Position numbers and translations under genes: made by a program
Shown here: positions 49,461-63,641 of the stretch, in pieces
Layout of the letters: every line of letters starts with the position of its first letter
Numbering within the stretch: position 1 is the first letter of the stretch
NCBI GenBank assembly: GCA_035222895.1
Contig: JAVYIG010000693.1
Coordinates: forward strand, 186,001-250,000
Length of the DNA stretch: 64,000 nucleotides
Source of the DNA: Strongylocentrotus droebachiensis
Taxonomy: Eukaryota; Echinodermata; Echinoidea; Camarodonta; Strongylocentrotidae
Direction: 5' to 3'
Notes under the pieces: generated by a model
The model's database searches: none
Told to the model about the DNA's origin: nothing
Seen by the model: the letters and a program-made list of their open reading frames with translations, nothing else

Positions 49461-52339
49461 TGAGATATCTTCAAAGGGAGAGTCCACCATGATATTAAGT
49501 TGGTTTTAATAGAAGCAGAAACATCAAAAGGAACAGGTCAGTGACAGTCTGATCGAATACCGATTGAAAATAAGAAAGCTGTACATTTCAATAAATCAAA
49601 CACAAATTAGCAACTCTGTGAAGTATCGTGCGAGGTTCCCTCCAATTCTGCCCTTTACCGAAACAAAAACTTTAACAAAAATTATATTTTCCATTCAGAA
49701 AATTTTCAATCATACATTCACCCGAAATATAATAATTGCAAAATAGTTTTTATACAGCCCTTTTCGACGGGTGTATTTTAGGGGATGGCGCGATCAGTGG
49801 AGACACCGCGCTGTGTTGGATACGTGTAAAAGAGGAGGACAAAGATGAGTGAAGAATAAAAACGGACAGAATCTGAAAAACAAATAACAACGAAAATTAG
49901 AGTTTATGAAACTTATCCAGGAAACTGAAAAGGAGCTCGGAAAAAACGTCACACAGTGGTAAATTCGTGTTTCACTGATCAATGACAACTTCAAAAATTC
50001 ATAAATTTTCGATTTTCATTCGGATATAGTTCAAACGTTCACAAATTTGTTTTTCTCATCCGATCTTTTCCTGCTTTTATTTAAACCAACTTAATATCAG
50101 AGTGAACTTCCCCTTTAATTTTTATGGTTTCCGGCGTACTATTCAGGGTTAGATTCGAATAAAAAATACTCTAGTGCAGTAATCTCCTACAGACCATCTT
50201 TTAAATTGCTCCTTCATGTTCGTTATTAAACTTTTCTTCGGGAAAAGGTAATAATGCTGTCATATTTCTAACTGATTTTATCAAATACTTATTCAGTAGT
50301 AACTATTCAGCTAGTATACATAGTCCGTTTACGACCACGAGATGCTCTTAAGAGCGGGATATAATTATGGCAAACAATGACAACTCATACCACCATGCAA
50401 ACCTTCAAACATCAAATGACAACTTGGATATGATTACAAGACTCATAAATATAATTAGCGGTAAGAGGACCTCACCTTAGTGATGGTATCTTACATCCGA
50501 TAACATGAAGTGAATATCATTGTATTAATCGACATTACAAAAAATGACTATGACATAACGAAGGTCGTTGTGTTAATGGACAATATTCCACTTTTTCTGT
50601 CGACTCAATCCTCATCAAACCAGAAAATAAGATAAGATAATTACTAAGATCTCAATGTATATATATTTTCACCAAGTGTCGAGGGCGGAAATTATTTGAC
50701 AAAAATAAAAGCGAAACTTATTTTATGATTTATATCATATCTAATAACAACGATTTCTTCTTTGAAGTTTTATCTTAAGGATAAGATTAGTGTGAAAAGT
50801 GCCAAACATCGCAGTAAAGTTCCATGTTTACAGCTAAAATATTATTGAGAAAGAAACAAAGATGGATGATAAAGGAAATAGAACGAAAAGAGGGTCCGGC
50901 TGTGTTGAACAAAATTAAGTATACCAAAAAGGGAAAATTTAACAAGCAAAACCTAATAAATTGTCGTCTTTTGAAAGCCAGAAGGGAGTTAACTTGTATA
51001 AAGAATTCATGGCCTTCTGTTATCATCAGACGAAGTATATTTATCCCAATCTATAAGCCCAAAAAATGTTGGTGAAGGAGGGATGAATTAAATTTTAAAG
51101 ACAATTACGAAATAATCTTTGTGTCATAAAGAGGGACGTTGATTCATCTTCAGGATTGGAAAATGGGGGCGGACGCATTTATTTGTAATATTATATGCTG
51201 TATTGGATACGCGGTTAAATTCGAAATACAAGGTGGCTGCCCCTACCGCCCCTCAATCGAGGTCCCTGGTTAGATTTGGAGAATCGACCAGGGTCAGTAG
51301 AATATTGCCCTTTCCATGACCTTTCTGATTTTGTTTCATTCAATGATGAACGATTTTTTAGTTGAGATGAAGAAACGAACATAGCTATCTTGAAATGTTC
51401 TGATGCAGCGCGCAGTCATGTCAATGCCCCAATAAACACAGTGGCCGGAGTTAACAATTCCTCGTTTACTTGAGTAAACTACAATTTATTCTTATAATTA
51501 CATATCAGTTGGATGACTGCAACTTATCCAGACCCATTTGTGTTCCCTCTTCATCCGTGTAATTCATGGAACCATGATATCGACTCAATGTTTTGTTCCC
51601 AAATCACATTCTGATTGATCTTTTTATCTCTTTTCATTAGGCTTTTCTTCCTCCGATCCGACGCCAACATTATCTCTAAGAAACCCAAACTGTATGGAGA
51701 CCCATCTCTCCTTTGAGGAAGAGGGGTTAAGCTCGTAAACTGTGGTATGAGTCTTTTGTCGACCGGTTCCTGACCTTTCTTGCCGGGGATGTTCCCTTTG
51801 AGAGAGTTGACAGATCGTAAAAGACGTCAGGGGTAAAATGTTAACGATTATGTTTGATTATTTTGGGCAGAGAAGGCCTCGCGACAATAAGCGTGAAATG
51901 GCATGGGATCGATCGGTAAATTACGAGCTTGACTTGTGAAAAGACTGTCTGTGCAATGAGAGGATATGAAAGGATTCTAGGCCTAATTAAACAACTGGGC
52001 AATTGTTGTTTGGTATCGATGTCAAGTTATCGATATTTAGACGGCTTTTGGCGTCAGCCCCAACACGCCTTGTAAATGACATTTGTGGTACAGACCTAAT
52101 GAAGAAGAGGGAAGAGGTGGAAACGTAAACAAATATCTAATATAACGATAATGAGAGAACTACAATTAAAAAAAATAGATAACCGAGTTTCATATTGGCC
52201 TTCTGGGTTTCGTGGAAATGTTTGCATCTGCTTGAATAAATGCAATAAGACAGAAGGTGAAGAGTTTGCGGGAAGAAGGAAAACGGAATTTAAAAAAACC
52301 GAAAGATAACGAATAAAATAATAATAAATACTAATACAA

Positions 52340-52800
52340 TATTTATAAAGCGCATAATAAACTAAAGTTTCTCTATGCGCTGTACAAGCATGAATGATGA
52401 GAAATATAATCACACAAAAGGAATCAACACAGAGAAATATACAAATCTTATAACTACTAAAATGACTAACTTAACATAGTAAATAACATAATAAAGAGAT
52501 AGCTAACATAGTCAAAACAAATAACGTAAGTATTTTATTTTAGCTACTTAATTAAGGCCAAAGAGGTGCGTTTTTAGTAAAGATTTGAACGTTGCAGAAA
52601 TGGGTGTCTGTCGTATGAATTTGGGAAGATTGTTCACCAAAATAATATAGAGAAGGGGTATAATATGGGTTTTTAATGCAGTTTGGATAAAATGCATTTT
52701 CGGATTGAAAAGGTAAAAATACATGAATCCGGAATGGACCTTTTAAAATCCGATAGATTGTATAGCGGTTTTGAGAAATACATATAACAAGACAAGATAA
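52340..52800. repeat. Interspersed-repeat-like segment with GCGCATA/TATGCGC motif
   Basis: ATTTATAAAGCGCATA (52341-52356) pairs with TATGCGCTGTACAA (52374-52387), a TATA-GCGC foldback frequent in marine invertebrate repeats. Downstream, 52557-52650 (AGGTGCGTTTTTAGTAAAGA onward) has the look of the body of the same dispersed family. Assignment from general recollection of such repeats, not from a match. Confidence 0.35.
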
Positions 52801-53927
52801 TAATATCGGATGAATTACAAGTCGGCACAAAACATTATCAATCGGATCAAATGAATCCTTCTAGCTTACAACATTTGAGAAAATGAATCTGACAGTCCGA
52901 AAATCCATCATTATCAAAAATGTATACAGAATAACTTACAAAAATACTTCGAAGAAAAAAATCCAGAGAGATAGCGGCAAGTGAAGGTTGACTTTTGGAT
53001 ATAGATTTGATTTTTACGTGCCCTTTTTATCAGCTCACTTTATCATTAACGCATTTTCGCGAGACACTTTTCAAGGATGATATAGCTTTCGGAGGAAGAG
53101 ATGTCTCACCTCGAAGATGTATCTCGTCATTATGATTATGAAATGGTCTACTGATCGGGTTAACTATATTGCTATTCTGCAATTATGTTGTAGAAGATAA
53201 TTATGTAATGATATAGGCCGAACCCGAACAAGATGTAAAGATTGCATCAATAAAGACGGAACAATGATCATTTTAGATTTAGATGCACAAAAATGACATG
53301 GAGGGGATCATTCACCCCCCCCCCCCCCGTCCAGAACCCATGGGTATGATGGTGATTTTCTAGAAGCTTTTATTTTTTAAAGTATTTATTAAAGCAAATC
53401 TCAATCTTAATAATAATTTGTTTGTATTGAAAAATAATATAGAGTAAAATACAACAACAAAATCACTTAGCAATTTTTTTTCTCGAAGCTTGTTCTGAGC
53501 CATATACGCTCTGCACACTGTTTTATTGAATATGTGATTGTTTTCCTTATTGCAGCCATTATAAAGGAGGTAACAACTGCCCCTTGTTAACCTCTATCAA
53601 GACCTCGCTATATAGCCTTGACGCATGGACCTATTCATGCTTTAAGACGCCATTTTCTGTGGAAAGATGTTGATGACATTTCATATCGTATAACGAAGGT
53701 ACGTGTCCCAGATCTTGATGATAAATTAGCACGAGCAATAATGATTGCTATATAAACTCGTCGATAAAGATCTCATAATAATACCTATGTCGCGTACTGG
53801 ATCATGTGCGACTATGTGGCGTCTATGTATTGCGTTTTTTCCCTATATAAAAAGTTTCATATCCATTTTCACAGTGTGATATTGAGGATATGGCACCTAG
53901 AGCATAAATATGGTATTCATAAAGTTT

Positions 53928-54012
53928 TGTTTTCACGAAGTGACGGTAGTGAGGAAAATCGTAACGCAAAGTGAATGCAATTTTTTTTCACTACCGTCAC
54001 TTCGTGAAAACA
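53928..54012. repeat. Perfect 25-bp inverted repeat, 35-nt loop
   Basis: Left arm 53928-53952 begins TGTTTTCACGAAGTGACGGT; right arm 53988-54012 is its exact reverse complement. The loop ends in a T run. No coding potential. Confidence 0.92.
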
Positions 54013-55151
54013 GCGACGAACTAAAACAATTTTATACTCGCGATGTTCAGAATAATAATTATGTGTGATAATTGAATAATGTCTTTTTATAATGCATATA
54101 AAGAAAAATAAGAAAATAAAACTTTAATTCCTATAGCATATTGCGATGTCTCATTTGAAATTTAATGGTGAATTTTCTGTAAAAAATCTTCAGAAAAAGA
54201 TGCAGAGAATCAAACAATCCAATATTCAGGATGCAAATGAACAAAGAAAAATATCATATATACTAAGGTGATTTCTTATACGATTTAACGGTGTATGTTT
54301 TTTTATTAAAATGTTAAATTTGGTCGACAGGAACCGCATTTACGTCTTAGTAAATACTTCACATTTCATACTTTCATGATAGACAATATAATGTTAACAC
54401 AATATAAACAAATTTAATGAGCAAGAAATGACACGTACTTCAAACAATATATAGAATTATATTCAATTCACATTGTTTTATTTCCAAAACCCAATTAAAC
54501 ATAAAAAGAATGCCAAAATAAAATAAATATCAAATGACATATGCAATATAACATAGAACATGAAACTTATTTTTAATTATACAATATTTAATGTCGATAA
54601 GTAATAAACGAATTCATTTTTAAGTTAAGAAATAATAAATTTTGTTATAAATTAAGTCGAATTTTCAAGGAAATTGAGAAATCCACAAAAAAGCAGAGCT
54701 TGGATTTATGTGGATTACACAAAAAAAGAAAAAAGAAAGGAAGGAAAAAAGAAAGATAAAAAAAATGAAAATGAAGACATGGATGTATAGAATCAGATTT
54801 TAACTACCTGGAGATTCAGAAGACATGATGACAAGATAGAAATAGGATAAAGGCCTATTTATAACGATGTAAAACGATTGTTTAACAACCAAACAGTGCT
54901 ATTTTCAAAATATTATGTCTTAACATATACATTTTTACGCGTGAGGTTTCTAAAGATTTTTTCTCTTTTCCTCAAGCGAGGTTTTTATTTCCGTAATAGT
55001 AATACATATTTACATTAATAACTCAATGATTGAGTGAAACATAAAATAGGCTAAAAATTAAAGTATATTCAACAATAATCTTCCAGCTTAGTATTATTTT
55101 CTTTGCTAACACATTCATATCTTAAAAATAATCTTAGCAACGACTTGAATT

Positions 55152-55267
55152 GTGGTTTCTAAAGATGTCAAAATACGATATGACGAAAAGTGGAACTAGT
55201 CATGAAAATGAAAGCGTATGACCAATAAGAATGTTGTCATATCGTTCTCGAAATCTCTAGAAACCAC
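55152..55267. mobile_element. Foldback element with GTGGTTTCTA termini
   Basis: GTGGTTTCTAAAGAT at the left pairs with ATCTCTAGAAACCAC at the right (one mismatch). A second internal pair, CGATATGAC and GTCATATCG, is perfectly complementary. No clear target duplication. About 116 bp, non-coding. Confidence 0.6.
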
Positions 55268-55797
55268 GATGACACATTAGCTGCATTAATCACTTTCTTA
55301 ATAGAATGATAACGAGGTAACGAGATTGTCACATCTGTCCGTGCTCTCAGCACTACGAAATCGCTTGGAAATGTATTAAAATCCGATTAATTTGACCTGA
55401 ACAAAGGGTTTTAGCAAATAGCAAATGTGCAACCCATACGTCATCAGTTATAATCTGTCTTAAAACTCTTGTTTTGTTAAATACTGTTATACAGACAATT
55501 TGCGTGTTAATAGGGCGATACGCAAGCGCAGAAAATGAAATGATGTCGTTTACACAGTATGAATGAAAAACAAGGGACAATTAAGATGTAATATTGGTTG
55601 TAAAGTAATACAATTTCCGGAAATTATCACATCATTCTTTTAAAGGGTTAAAAGATGATTGTACAGCTCTTCGGCGTGTTGACTTACGTGCTAACTGTTA
55701 ATGATGAATTGAGTATTGGACTCTTGATGCGGGGGTAATTCGCCTCCTGTATAGTTAATGTCAATGTTTACTTTAAAATGATGCAGTGGACTTTACA

Positions 55798-56031
55798 TCC
55801 TCCCCTCTCTCTCCATCTCTCTCTCTATCTCTCTCTCCCCCTCTCTCTCACTCTCTCTCCCTCTCTCTCTCTATCTCTCTCCATGCTCTCTCTCCGACTC
55901 TCTTCTCTCCTACTTTCTTTCTTTCCAAGCCCGTTTCTCTCATTCTGTCTATCTCCACTTATCTCCCCCTCTCTCTATCTCTCTCTCTCTATATCTCTCT
56001 CTCTATCTCTCTCTCTCTCTTTCTCTCTCTA

Positions 56032-56065
<34 letters not shown>

Positions 56066-56151
56066 TATCTCTCTGTATTTTGTTGTCTTTCTCTCTTTAT
56101 GTATTGCTGTCTCTCTTATCATCTTTTTCCCTCTCACTCTCGTTGCTTCTC

Positions 56152-56198
<47 letters not shown>

Positions 56199-56215
56199 CT
56201 TCCCTCTTTCTCTTG
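55798..56215. repeat. (CT)n/(CTAT)n tract, about 420 bp
   Basis: CT repeats with regularly spaced CTAT interruptions; the overlapping Ser/Leu open frames are repeat. Confidence 0.95.
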
Positions 56216-58323
56216 AAATAAGGAAGATTTGTCTTTTGTACAGCGCAATGATCAGTATACATCTGCCTGTTCATGATTCAAATGCCCTGTGATTTTCCAC
56301 TTGATGAGTGTCAATTCGGATACAGTTATGTGAAGACACAAAATGAAGAAAACACATTGAGAAAAAAATAGAACAGAGAAGATTATCAACAGGGAGAGAA
56401 GTGATGTGGAATGGAGAGAGATTTAAAAAAGGTTAAAAGCAATTCCCAGTGAGGGAAAAGAGAGGACTATTGTAGAAGAAAAGTTATCTTAATGGACACA
56501 AACCGTGCAATCCCTACAAGAAATCCTCTTGCAACACGAAAGTAGGTTTTAAGAAGCCGTTTGCCATCACGCCCTACTGCACCCAAACACACGCTTCGCC
56601 AACAAGGGCTTGAGGGCGCACAACTCGCGATTGATAGAATTTTAATGTCATCTTACATCCCCTTGTGACACACAGCGCGGCGCATGTAATCGTGGCAATC
56701 TCTATCGTACTCGAGAGTCATGGCATGATTTGAAGGAGTTAATGCCCCTAATTACAGTGTCAAGTAAGCAGACAACCCGCAGATAGAAAAAGAGGATTCG
56801 AGTGCGATGGAAACTTACAATTTGTCCAGGAGAAAAGAAGGAAGGAATTAGGGAGATTGAGTGGTGCGATAGTTATCTTGCAGAGGGCTATATGCATTAA
56901 GCGTTCGATTATGGATCTTAAGTCGCAAATACACCATGGGCTTTTTAGGCGTGGTTTTTGACTCCTTTCTGACTCACTTTTTTTCCCTCCAATGATTTTG
57001 CGCGCCATTTTCCGAGCGACATCGCCGCTTATCTCTGTCACACTGTCTGCCCATTATCCTGGGACATGGTACTGGCTTTAAAGGTGTCTTTATTCCTTTG
57101 ATATTGAATTTGATTTATGGAGATAAACTCGTGAAATGCCTCCACTACCAAGCTCTTATTTTTCTTTATCCTTTGCCCCGGACAAAACAATAATGCGTTG
57201 ATCTAGGAAAAGAGAAAAGCGGAACGAGAATGAGCAAGTGAGAAAATGCTCTTGAGCACTTGATTTCTAATCAAACAAAATGATACTGAGGAAATGGCGT
57301 AGATAGAATATTTAATTTTTAACAAAAGAAAAGAAAAAGGATGTTCACTTGATAGCAGAAAGAAAGCGTAAATTTCTACAAGGCACCCCCTCCCCCTTTT
57401 GAAAGAGAGGAATTCAAAATGAAATTTTCAGTTATGGATAAAACATGTAAATAGACTTGTTTCAGTCTGTCATCTGTTTAAATAGACAGCATATAATCTG
57501 CAATAAAAACACCAATAATTATGATATACTTTGTAAAAACCAAAATTTATTAAAGAAATGTATATACAAAATCATCAATTTGACTAATTCCAAAAAAAGT
57601 TGCACCTGCAAAATTATAAAAAAAAAATCACTTATAATCTTAGCTTTCTGTTTGTTCTTGCTGTTCACTCATCAGAGTAAACCACAAAACGAAAAGCTTT
57701 AGTATATCTGTATTCGTTGCTATTCTTTAATCTTTTCTTTTTGTTAAATATAGTTTCCCTTTTCTCTATTAATAGTGATTATTGCCGTACACGAAATACA
57801 AAATAGCATTTATTTGGGACTTTTAAAAATGATATTGAAATAAAACCGATTTGAAGTGAAGGGAATTATATCAGACTTTAAAGACCGTCAATACTACTGG
57901 CCAGAAGGGATTAGACCACACAGCGAGGTCACTGACAGGTGGCTATCTCATTAACTCAGCTCTCAACTAACATAAGAAAAAGGGGATCATGGGGGACCAA
58001 CAGGCACCGATTGGGGAAGTTTTCTATATAGAGGGAACAAGTAGCTACAAGTAGGACAGTGGGGCTTTAAATTCTTACCTACAGTCTGTTCGTGAGCGTC
58101 GTTGAACAGCGTCATCTTCAATCTTCGGGGGAAATAATAGAGGCTCACAGTTTGGGGCAGGTCGAGAGGAAAGAGGATTTGGAGTTTAAGTAGCCCTATA
58201 GTTTGAGGATACTTTCGAATATCCTGGAGCTATGTAGGCATACTTTTCATGGAGATTGTAATTGCAATCGTTACGATTATGATTCCTTGTAGTGCGTCTC
58301 GACGTTGACTCTGGCATGATTTC

Positions 58324-58458
58324 TTAAGCCACGGTCACAAAGGTTCGTACGAACGATGCAATCGTACGAATCTTCCTGTTTTCTATGGTCTTCCCGAATT
58401 TCCACGCTTCGTACGGCGTTCGTAGCAGTTCGTAATGGCATTTGTGACCGAGGCTTAA
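58324..58458. mobile_element. Small TTAA-flanked foldback element
   Basis: TTAAGCCACGGTCACAAA at the left and the complement of TTAAGCCTCGGTCACAAA at the right give an inverted repeat of about 18 bp with one mismatch. TTAA lies at both ends (58324-58327, 58455-58458). The interior has nested GTTCGTACGAAC and CGTACGAA palindromes. Non-coding, about 135 bp. Confidence 0.8.
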
Positions 58459-58562
58459 CGTAATTATGTTGATGCGAACGAATTTCTCGTTTTGTTAAAA
58501 GGTACTTTTTGTACGACGACAGTGTTTGAAAAAGTACATGATATAATAAAATGATTATCTTT

Positions 58563-58900
58563 CATCTCTCTGCCCCCACCCCTCTCCCATTTTTTCTCTA
58601 TCTCTCTCTTTTTCTTTCTTCTCTCTATGTCTCTCCGTTTCTCTCCCTCTCTTGCTCTCTCTCACGTGCGCTCGCTCTCTCTCTCTCTCCTTTTCTTTTT
58701 ATCGCAATTACTTATATTCCCTCTCTCCATCTCCCTTTAATTTTTGCTTACTTTTCTCTCTCTCCTCTTCTCGCTCTCCATTTCCTCCTCCCTACGCTCT
58801 CTCTCTCTCTCTCTCTCTCTCTGAGCCTCTTCAAACTCCATCCTTATATTTCTCTTTCCTTTCTCCCACATTCTCCCCCTCTCTAATTAATTTTCCTCAA
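58563..58900. repeat. Pyrimidine-rich (CT)n tract
   Basis: Pure CT at about 58672-58690 and 58798-58822; the rest is C/T-rich. Confidence 0.95.
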
Positions 58901-59619
58901 CCCTCCCTCACCTATACCACTCCCTATTTTACAGTCGACACAGTTTGAGATGGGTTCGATAAGGGGTCAGATCGCCACAAGACAAAGCTTTAGGCACCCC
59001 GGGACTCTAAATTTTGGATTGAAAAATAAAGAAGATTTTTACAGATTTCCACTTGTCAAACATTCAAGATATTAATATATTCTTTTACGTCTCCCTTTTC
59101 TTCGTATATCATACCTTTTAAAAAATATAACTGCTACTCAAATATCGAGGTCACAGACCATTATCTATATGATTATCGCATTTTCTCCATCTTCAATAAT
59201 ACGAGCTATTTTTCACCTTGAGGCGAGACGAGACCGTGATATTTCAGGTTTTCTTTATCTATTTATACACATACTCATTTTTGGGTCCAGTTAGTTTGTA
59301 TTGTTTACACAAATCGGTTAATTATATAGGCCTATATATCTACAAAGAGTCAAGATTTACGACCTACAAACAAATTTCATTGTTATCTTTTACTTTGAAA
59401 CACATTTAACTTCGTAAATAATTATACTTGCATCGCATTCAACTTCTAATAATATCTTGAAACACATTTTACTTGGAAGTTAACTTCTTATATTTTGAAC
59501 TTCATAATGACCCAGATGTCATATAATTGATAAGCATATTTTATGCATTTATAAAGGAGCCCCTCTGTTTCTCTGTTTATACAGCGGCCTGATATTTAAA
59601 AGTGATCTTCTAAAGATGT

Positions 59620-60220
59620 CCTCGATCCTTTGTCAGGATGTTTGCTCGTGATCAACAGTGATAACCTCTGTTTGTCTTGACTCTCATCCTCCTATTGATA
59701 TCTCCTTTACATATGGGGTGCTCATTTGGACCCTATTCCAACATCACTTAATGCAAATTACCATTCAGCTGCCATTGAAAAACCCCGAAGTTTGCCGCAC
59801 AATCGCTTTCATTGTAATGTATCATTACGCGGAACAGAGACACGCGCCCGACACCCCTTTAGAAAGCTACACAATAGGACGATATCATATCTTTCTACTG
59901 GTGTGCGTATACACACGGACATCGGCGCGTGTGCGGAGATCGTCCGTGCAGAAAGTTGCGCGGCTAGACAAGAAAAATAAAAAGTGGGAGGGGGAAATCA
60001 TAAAGGTAAATTGCATTACAAAGTCAAAACAAAATGGCGGCTGAATCGAAAAAGCGGGTTCGTTGTGGCGGGGTGTTTGCTTTGGGATGTGGTAGGGGTG
60101 CTTGCTTTTGTGACGTCACACTTCTATTGTCACCTTTTTGGGGAGTTCGCGAGAAACAGTCCGTCCGTCGTCATACTCCCCTCTTTACCGGAGCACTTTT
60201 CGCGTGATTAATTAATTAAT
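59620..60220 (+). promoter_or_regulatory. GC-shifted block with YY1-like and CRE sites
   Basis: AAAATGGCGGC at 60031-60041 is a strong YY1-type motif, and GTGACGTCAC at 60109-60118 holds a full CRE (TGACGTCA). CG-rich stretches lie around 59835-59965. Such pairs are common in promoters of broadly expressed genes. No transcript can be shown. Confidence 0.3.
60034..60207 (+). CDS. Possible short ORF or first exon starting in a YY1-type site
   Basis: ATG in a good context (AAAATGGCGG) opens 57 codons, MAAESKKRVRCGG to a TGA at 60205-60207. The basic start resembles many animal N-termini (MAAESKK). A GT at about 60090 could serve as a donor, making only the first 18 or so codons real. No homology recognised. 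Confidence 0.12.
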   Translation: MAAESKKRVRCGGVFALGCGRGACFCDVTLLLSPFWGVREKQSVRRHTPLFTGALFA

Positions 60221-63200
60221 CGATTCGAAATGGAATGAAAGAGGGTATCATTGTCGTTATTTATGCAGTTGCAGTTTGTTGATATAACAGCGAGAATGGT
60301 AGGGCGGGAATTGAGTTTTTCCGACGGTAAGCCAGGCTGTGTTTTTCCTGCCGAGAAGTTCATTTTTACTAAAACAACCACAAACACACGGGAGGGTGGA
60401 GAAATGAAAATAGAGTGAAGAGCGATTACCCTATTCAATCATATACTATAATGAAGTTAAACAGATAAAGGGTCGCTTGCTTAGCTTTTACGACCCAATG
60501 CCGAATACGAAGGACTGTTTGGCCCTTCGGTGTTTTCATTTCCCTCTTTCACTAACCATTTTACAATTTAGTAATTGGGAACAACTTTTATAGGATAACC
60601 TTTTTAATTGAAAAAAGAAGAAGCTTGTGACATCAATCAATTATCTTATCTCATTAGAAGCTCTATTCCAGTTATCCTTAAATTAGATTATCATTATCAG
60701 AATCCTTTAATTATTTTAGATATTCCATCTGGAGGGTTAGGAGAATGCGAATGACCGATATTGGAAAAAAAAAATTATTTAAAAAAAAAAATACTTACAA
60801 CGCAAAATATCAAAATAAACAAGCTTGCCTTTACGTAAGATAATGAATCTACATCTACAATCGGAGTAAAGCAATCAAGAAACTTAATACTATTATGAGG
60901 AAAGGTAGAGATATTTTTAATCTAAGGTGTCTTGCTCTGTTCATATAATTAGTAATTGATGATTGACTTGTCCATAAGAAAGTTTTGGGAAATGCTTTTT
61001 AAACATTTTACGCAATGCATTCTACATGCATTGTTTGAATCTGCCTCCGGAGAAAAAGTTATTCCATTTGGGAGTTTACTTCAATGTGAATGATACAATA
61101 ATTAGTTTTAATTAATTTCATTTTATTTACTTGTTTCCATACAAAACATATATATATAGGTACATAACAAGACATTCAAAATATTTTAAAAATGGGACAT
61201 TGTGTCTGATTAAAAACGGAAGCTATATCATTTTGAAAATGAATTTTTAATTCATCCCTACTTATCATATCAATACTCTGCTCCTTAACAGGATGATACA
61301 TTAATCAAAATTAAAATTCACTTTTAAGGAAAAATCCAGCAACATTACAGTCATGATCACGCATTCATGTATACACAAAGGGCTCAATATTATTTCCCTT
61401 ATTGATCCATACTCATTGTTAATTTGTAATGCTGCTCACATATTTAGCGATACGCATGCGACACGTTTTCTTCTTTATCTACAATTAATTTGAAGGAAAG
61501 TACTCCATTATCACGTTTTATTCAAGTTGGAGAAAATAATGATCGTTTGTCCTTCATTAAGATCATACTGCAATATAAACCGTTCAGACACGATTTATGC
61601 ATTTGCCAATAAAAAAAAGCCTTATACGGTAAAATGTGGAAATTAAATTAAACTCAGTCTCTGTGTTTGCTCTTTGTCCTTCATTATTTCATGAAATGAC
61701 ATTTGTATTATTAATGATGAAACTCGGCTTCTCCTAAAAAGTGTCTTACTTAAATAAAGTCAAGGATACTAGGAATACATGTTCAAACATATTATCTTCC
61801 TTCATCCCCCCCCCTCTCTCTCTCTCTCTTTCTTTCTTTCTCTTTCTTTATTCATGGCGGTACATCTATATTTATTTCTTCCTCTCCTTTACTTTATAAT
61901 GATTTTAAACATTTTTCTCTCTTTTGTTCTTGCTTTTAAATCATTTCTCTCCTCTTAATATGTATTTTTCTTCCTTTTTATTGAATTCATTATTCCATTT
62001 TATTTCTTCTTAAATTCCATTTCCACCTGCCAATCAGATCTTATTATCTTTTTTTCACTCCTATATAAATGCAAGTTATGTATTTCAATATGGACACAAA
62101 ATATAGCATTTTTTTTTTCATTTTTAAGTGCATTTTATTGAATTTTCTTCTATTTTTATGAAAACTGAATTAAACGTGAAAATGACGAGGATATCATAAG
62201 CTTTTGTTTTCCACTCGTTCATGACTTATTCACTCCCTCCGAAGAGTAAATAAAACATAAAAAGGTGGCACGCATCCGCGCACATCTGCTGCGAGCGCGC
62301 TGAAACGGCGTCTCTAGTTGGTGTCAAATTACGCCCGGTGTGTATTCTGTGTGTGTGTGTGCGAAATTATTGGTGTGTGAGTGTGTGCGTATACCGACTA
62401 CGCCTCAATGTCCCTATAGACGTGGCGTACACAAACACTTCTTACCCCCTTAAAGCTGGTATCGTCTGGTATAGGGGTACAACAGCTGATCTCTGTACCC
62501 CTTTTCCTCATCACTTTCATAGTTTAGAACCCATCATGATAAGAGACTCGTTGTTCTTGGTCTTTTATGCGGTGAACCTCATAGTAATTATTTGAGCGTA
62601 AGTAGATCGAGCGCTGTATGGAGACAAACGATAATATTATTTTTGTCTGTTAGTTGGTGAAATGTGTGAACAACGGTGACCATAAAACTTGTTTGGTATC
62701 GTGTTTTACTTATTTGTGTTTGATCCAATTTCAGTGACATTGTTAAGTTTTTTTTGTTTAGCTCTTATGAGCTAATTAAGAGGTTTGTGGGTCAAAATTG
62801 GCTTGGAGACAAATCAAACTTTATCGCTAGCAAACGCAAGTTTTTATATCCTTCAAATGAATGTTGTTAAAATATAGGGGGAACAACTTTATCAAAATCA
62901 TCTTCTATTTAATCCTTATCTTGATCTTACTCAACCTTACATTTAAAAAGAAAATGAAGGAATCACTTCTCTCAAAATAAATGCTTGTTAACTTTTGAGG
63001 AACATTTTTTATAGTGCTAGTTTTGTCAAGGAGAGGTAATGTGTATTTCCTTGTTTTTGCTTATTCAAATACGTTAATTAAGGGGCGTGATTTTTATATT
63101 TTGTTTTATTTTTGTAACGATAGAATGTCTTATTTTAAGCCATGTTCTATCTATACCTAATAATTATCAACTAAGTTATCTTAGGGATGTTGCGCTCCAA

Positions 63201-63610
63201 ACATTTTTTGCTTATGCACTGTTCCTACTATGTATTATATCTCGATGTAAGCCACTAAATGTTATTATCTGTAAACAATTATTTTACATGGTGAATACAT
63301 AAAAGAAACAAACAATCATAACCCAATTGCCTCCGACCGATAAAAACGAGGGAAAAAAACACTAAACTATTTCACAATGACGATGATGATAACAAACGCG
63401 TTTATGGAACGCGCGTAAAACTTATCGATAGAAAACCATAAGTTAACAGAAAAGAAACTTCAAGAAGACATTTCAAAGGATTTCTTATAACCAGAATGTT
63501 GCAAATCGCATATGACTGAACGATACCCAATACCATTTCATAAGATTAAATGCAGTTTATTAACATGATGACGACTGTTCAGGTGAAAAAGCAGATATCC
63601 AGAAACTTTT

Positions 63611-63641
63611 CGCGTTTGTAATATCGCATATTACAAACGCG
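63611..63641. repeat. Perfect 14-bp hairpin, 3-nt loop
   Basis: CGCGTTTGTAATAT (63611-63624), loop CGC, ATATTACAAACGCG (63628-63641). Confidence 0.92.

Noticed and set aside
50824..51075. 83-codon Lys/Arg-rich frame
   Set aside because: AT-rich chance ORF without recognisable motif.
59658..60044. 128-codon plus-strand frame
   Set aside because: No recognisable domain and no coding-like bias; kept only as part of a possible regulatory block.
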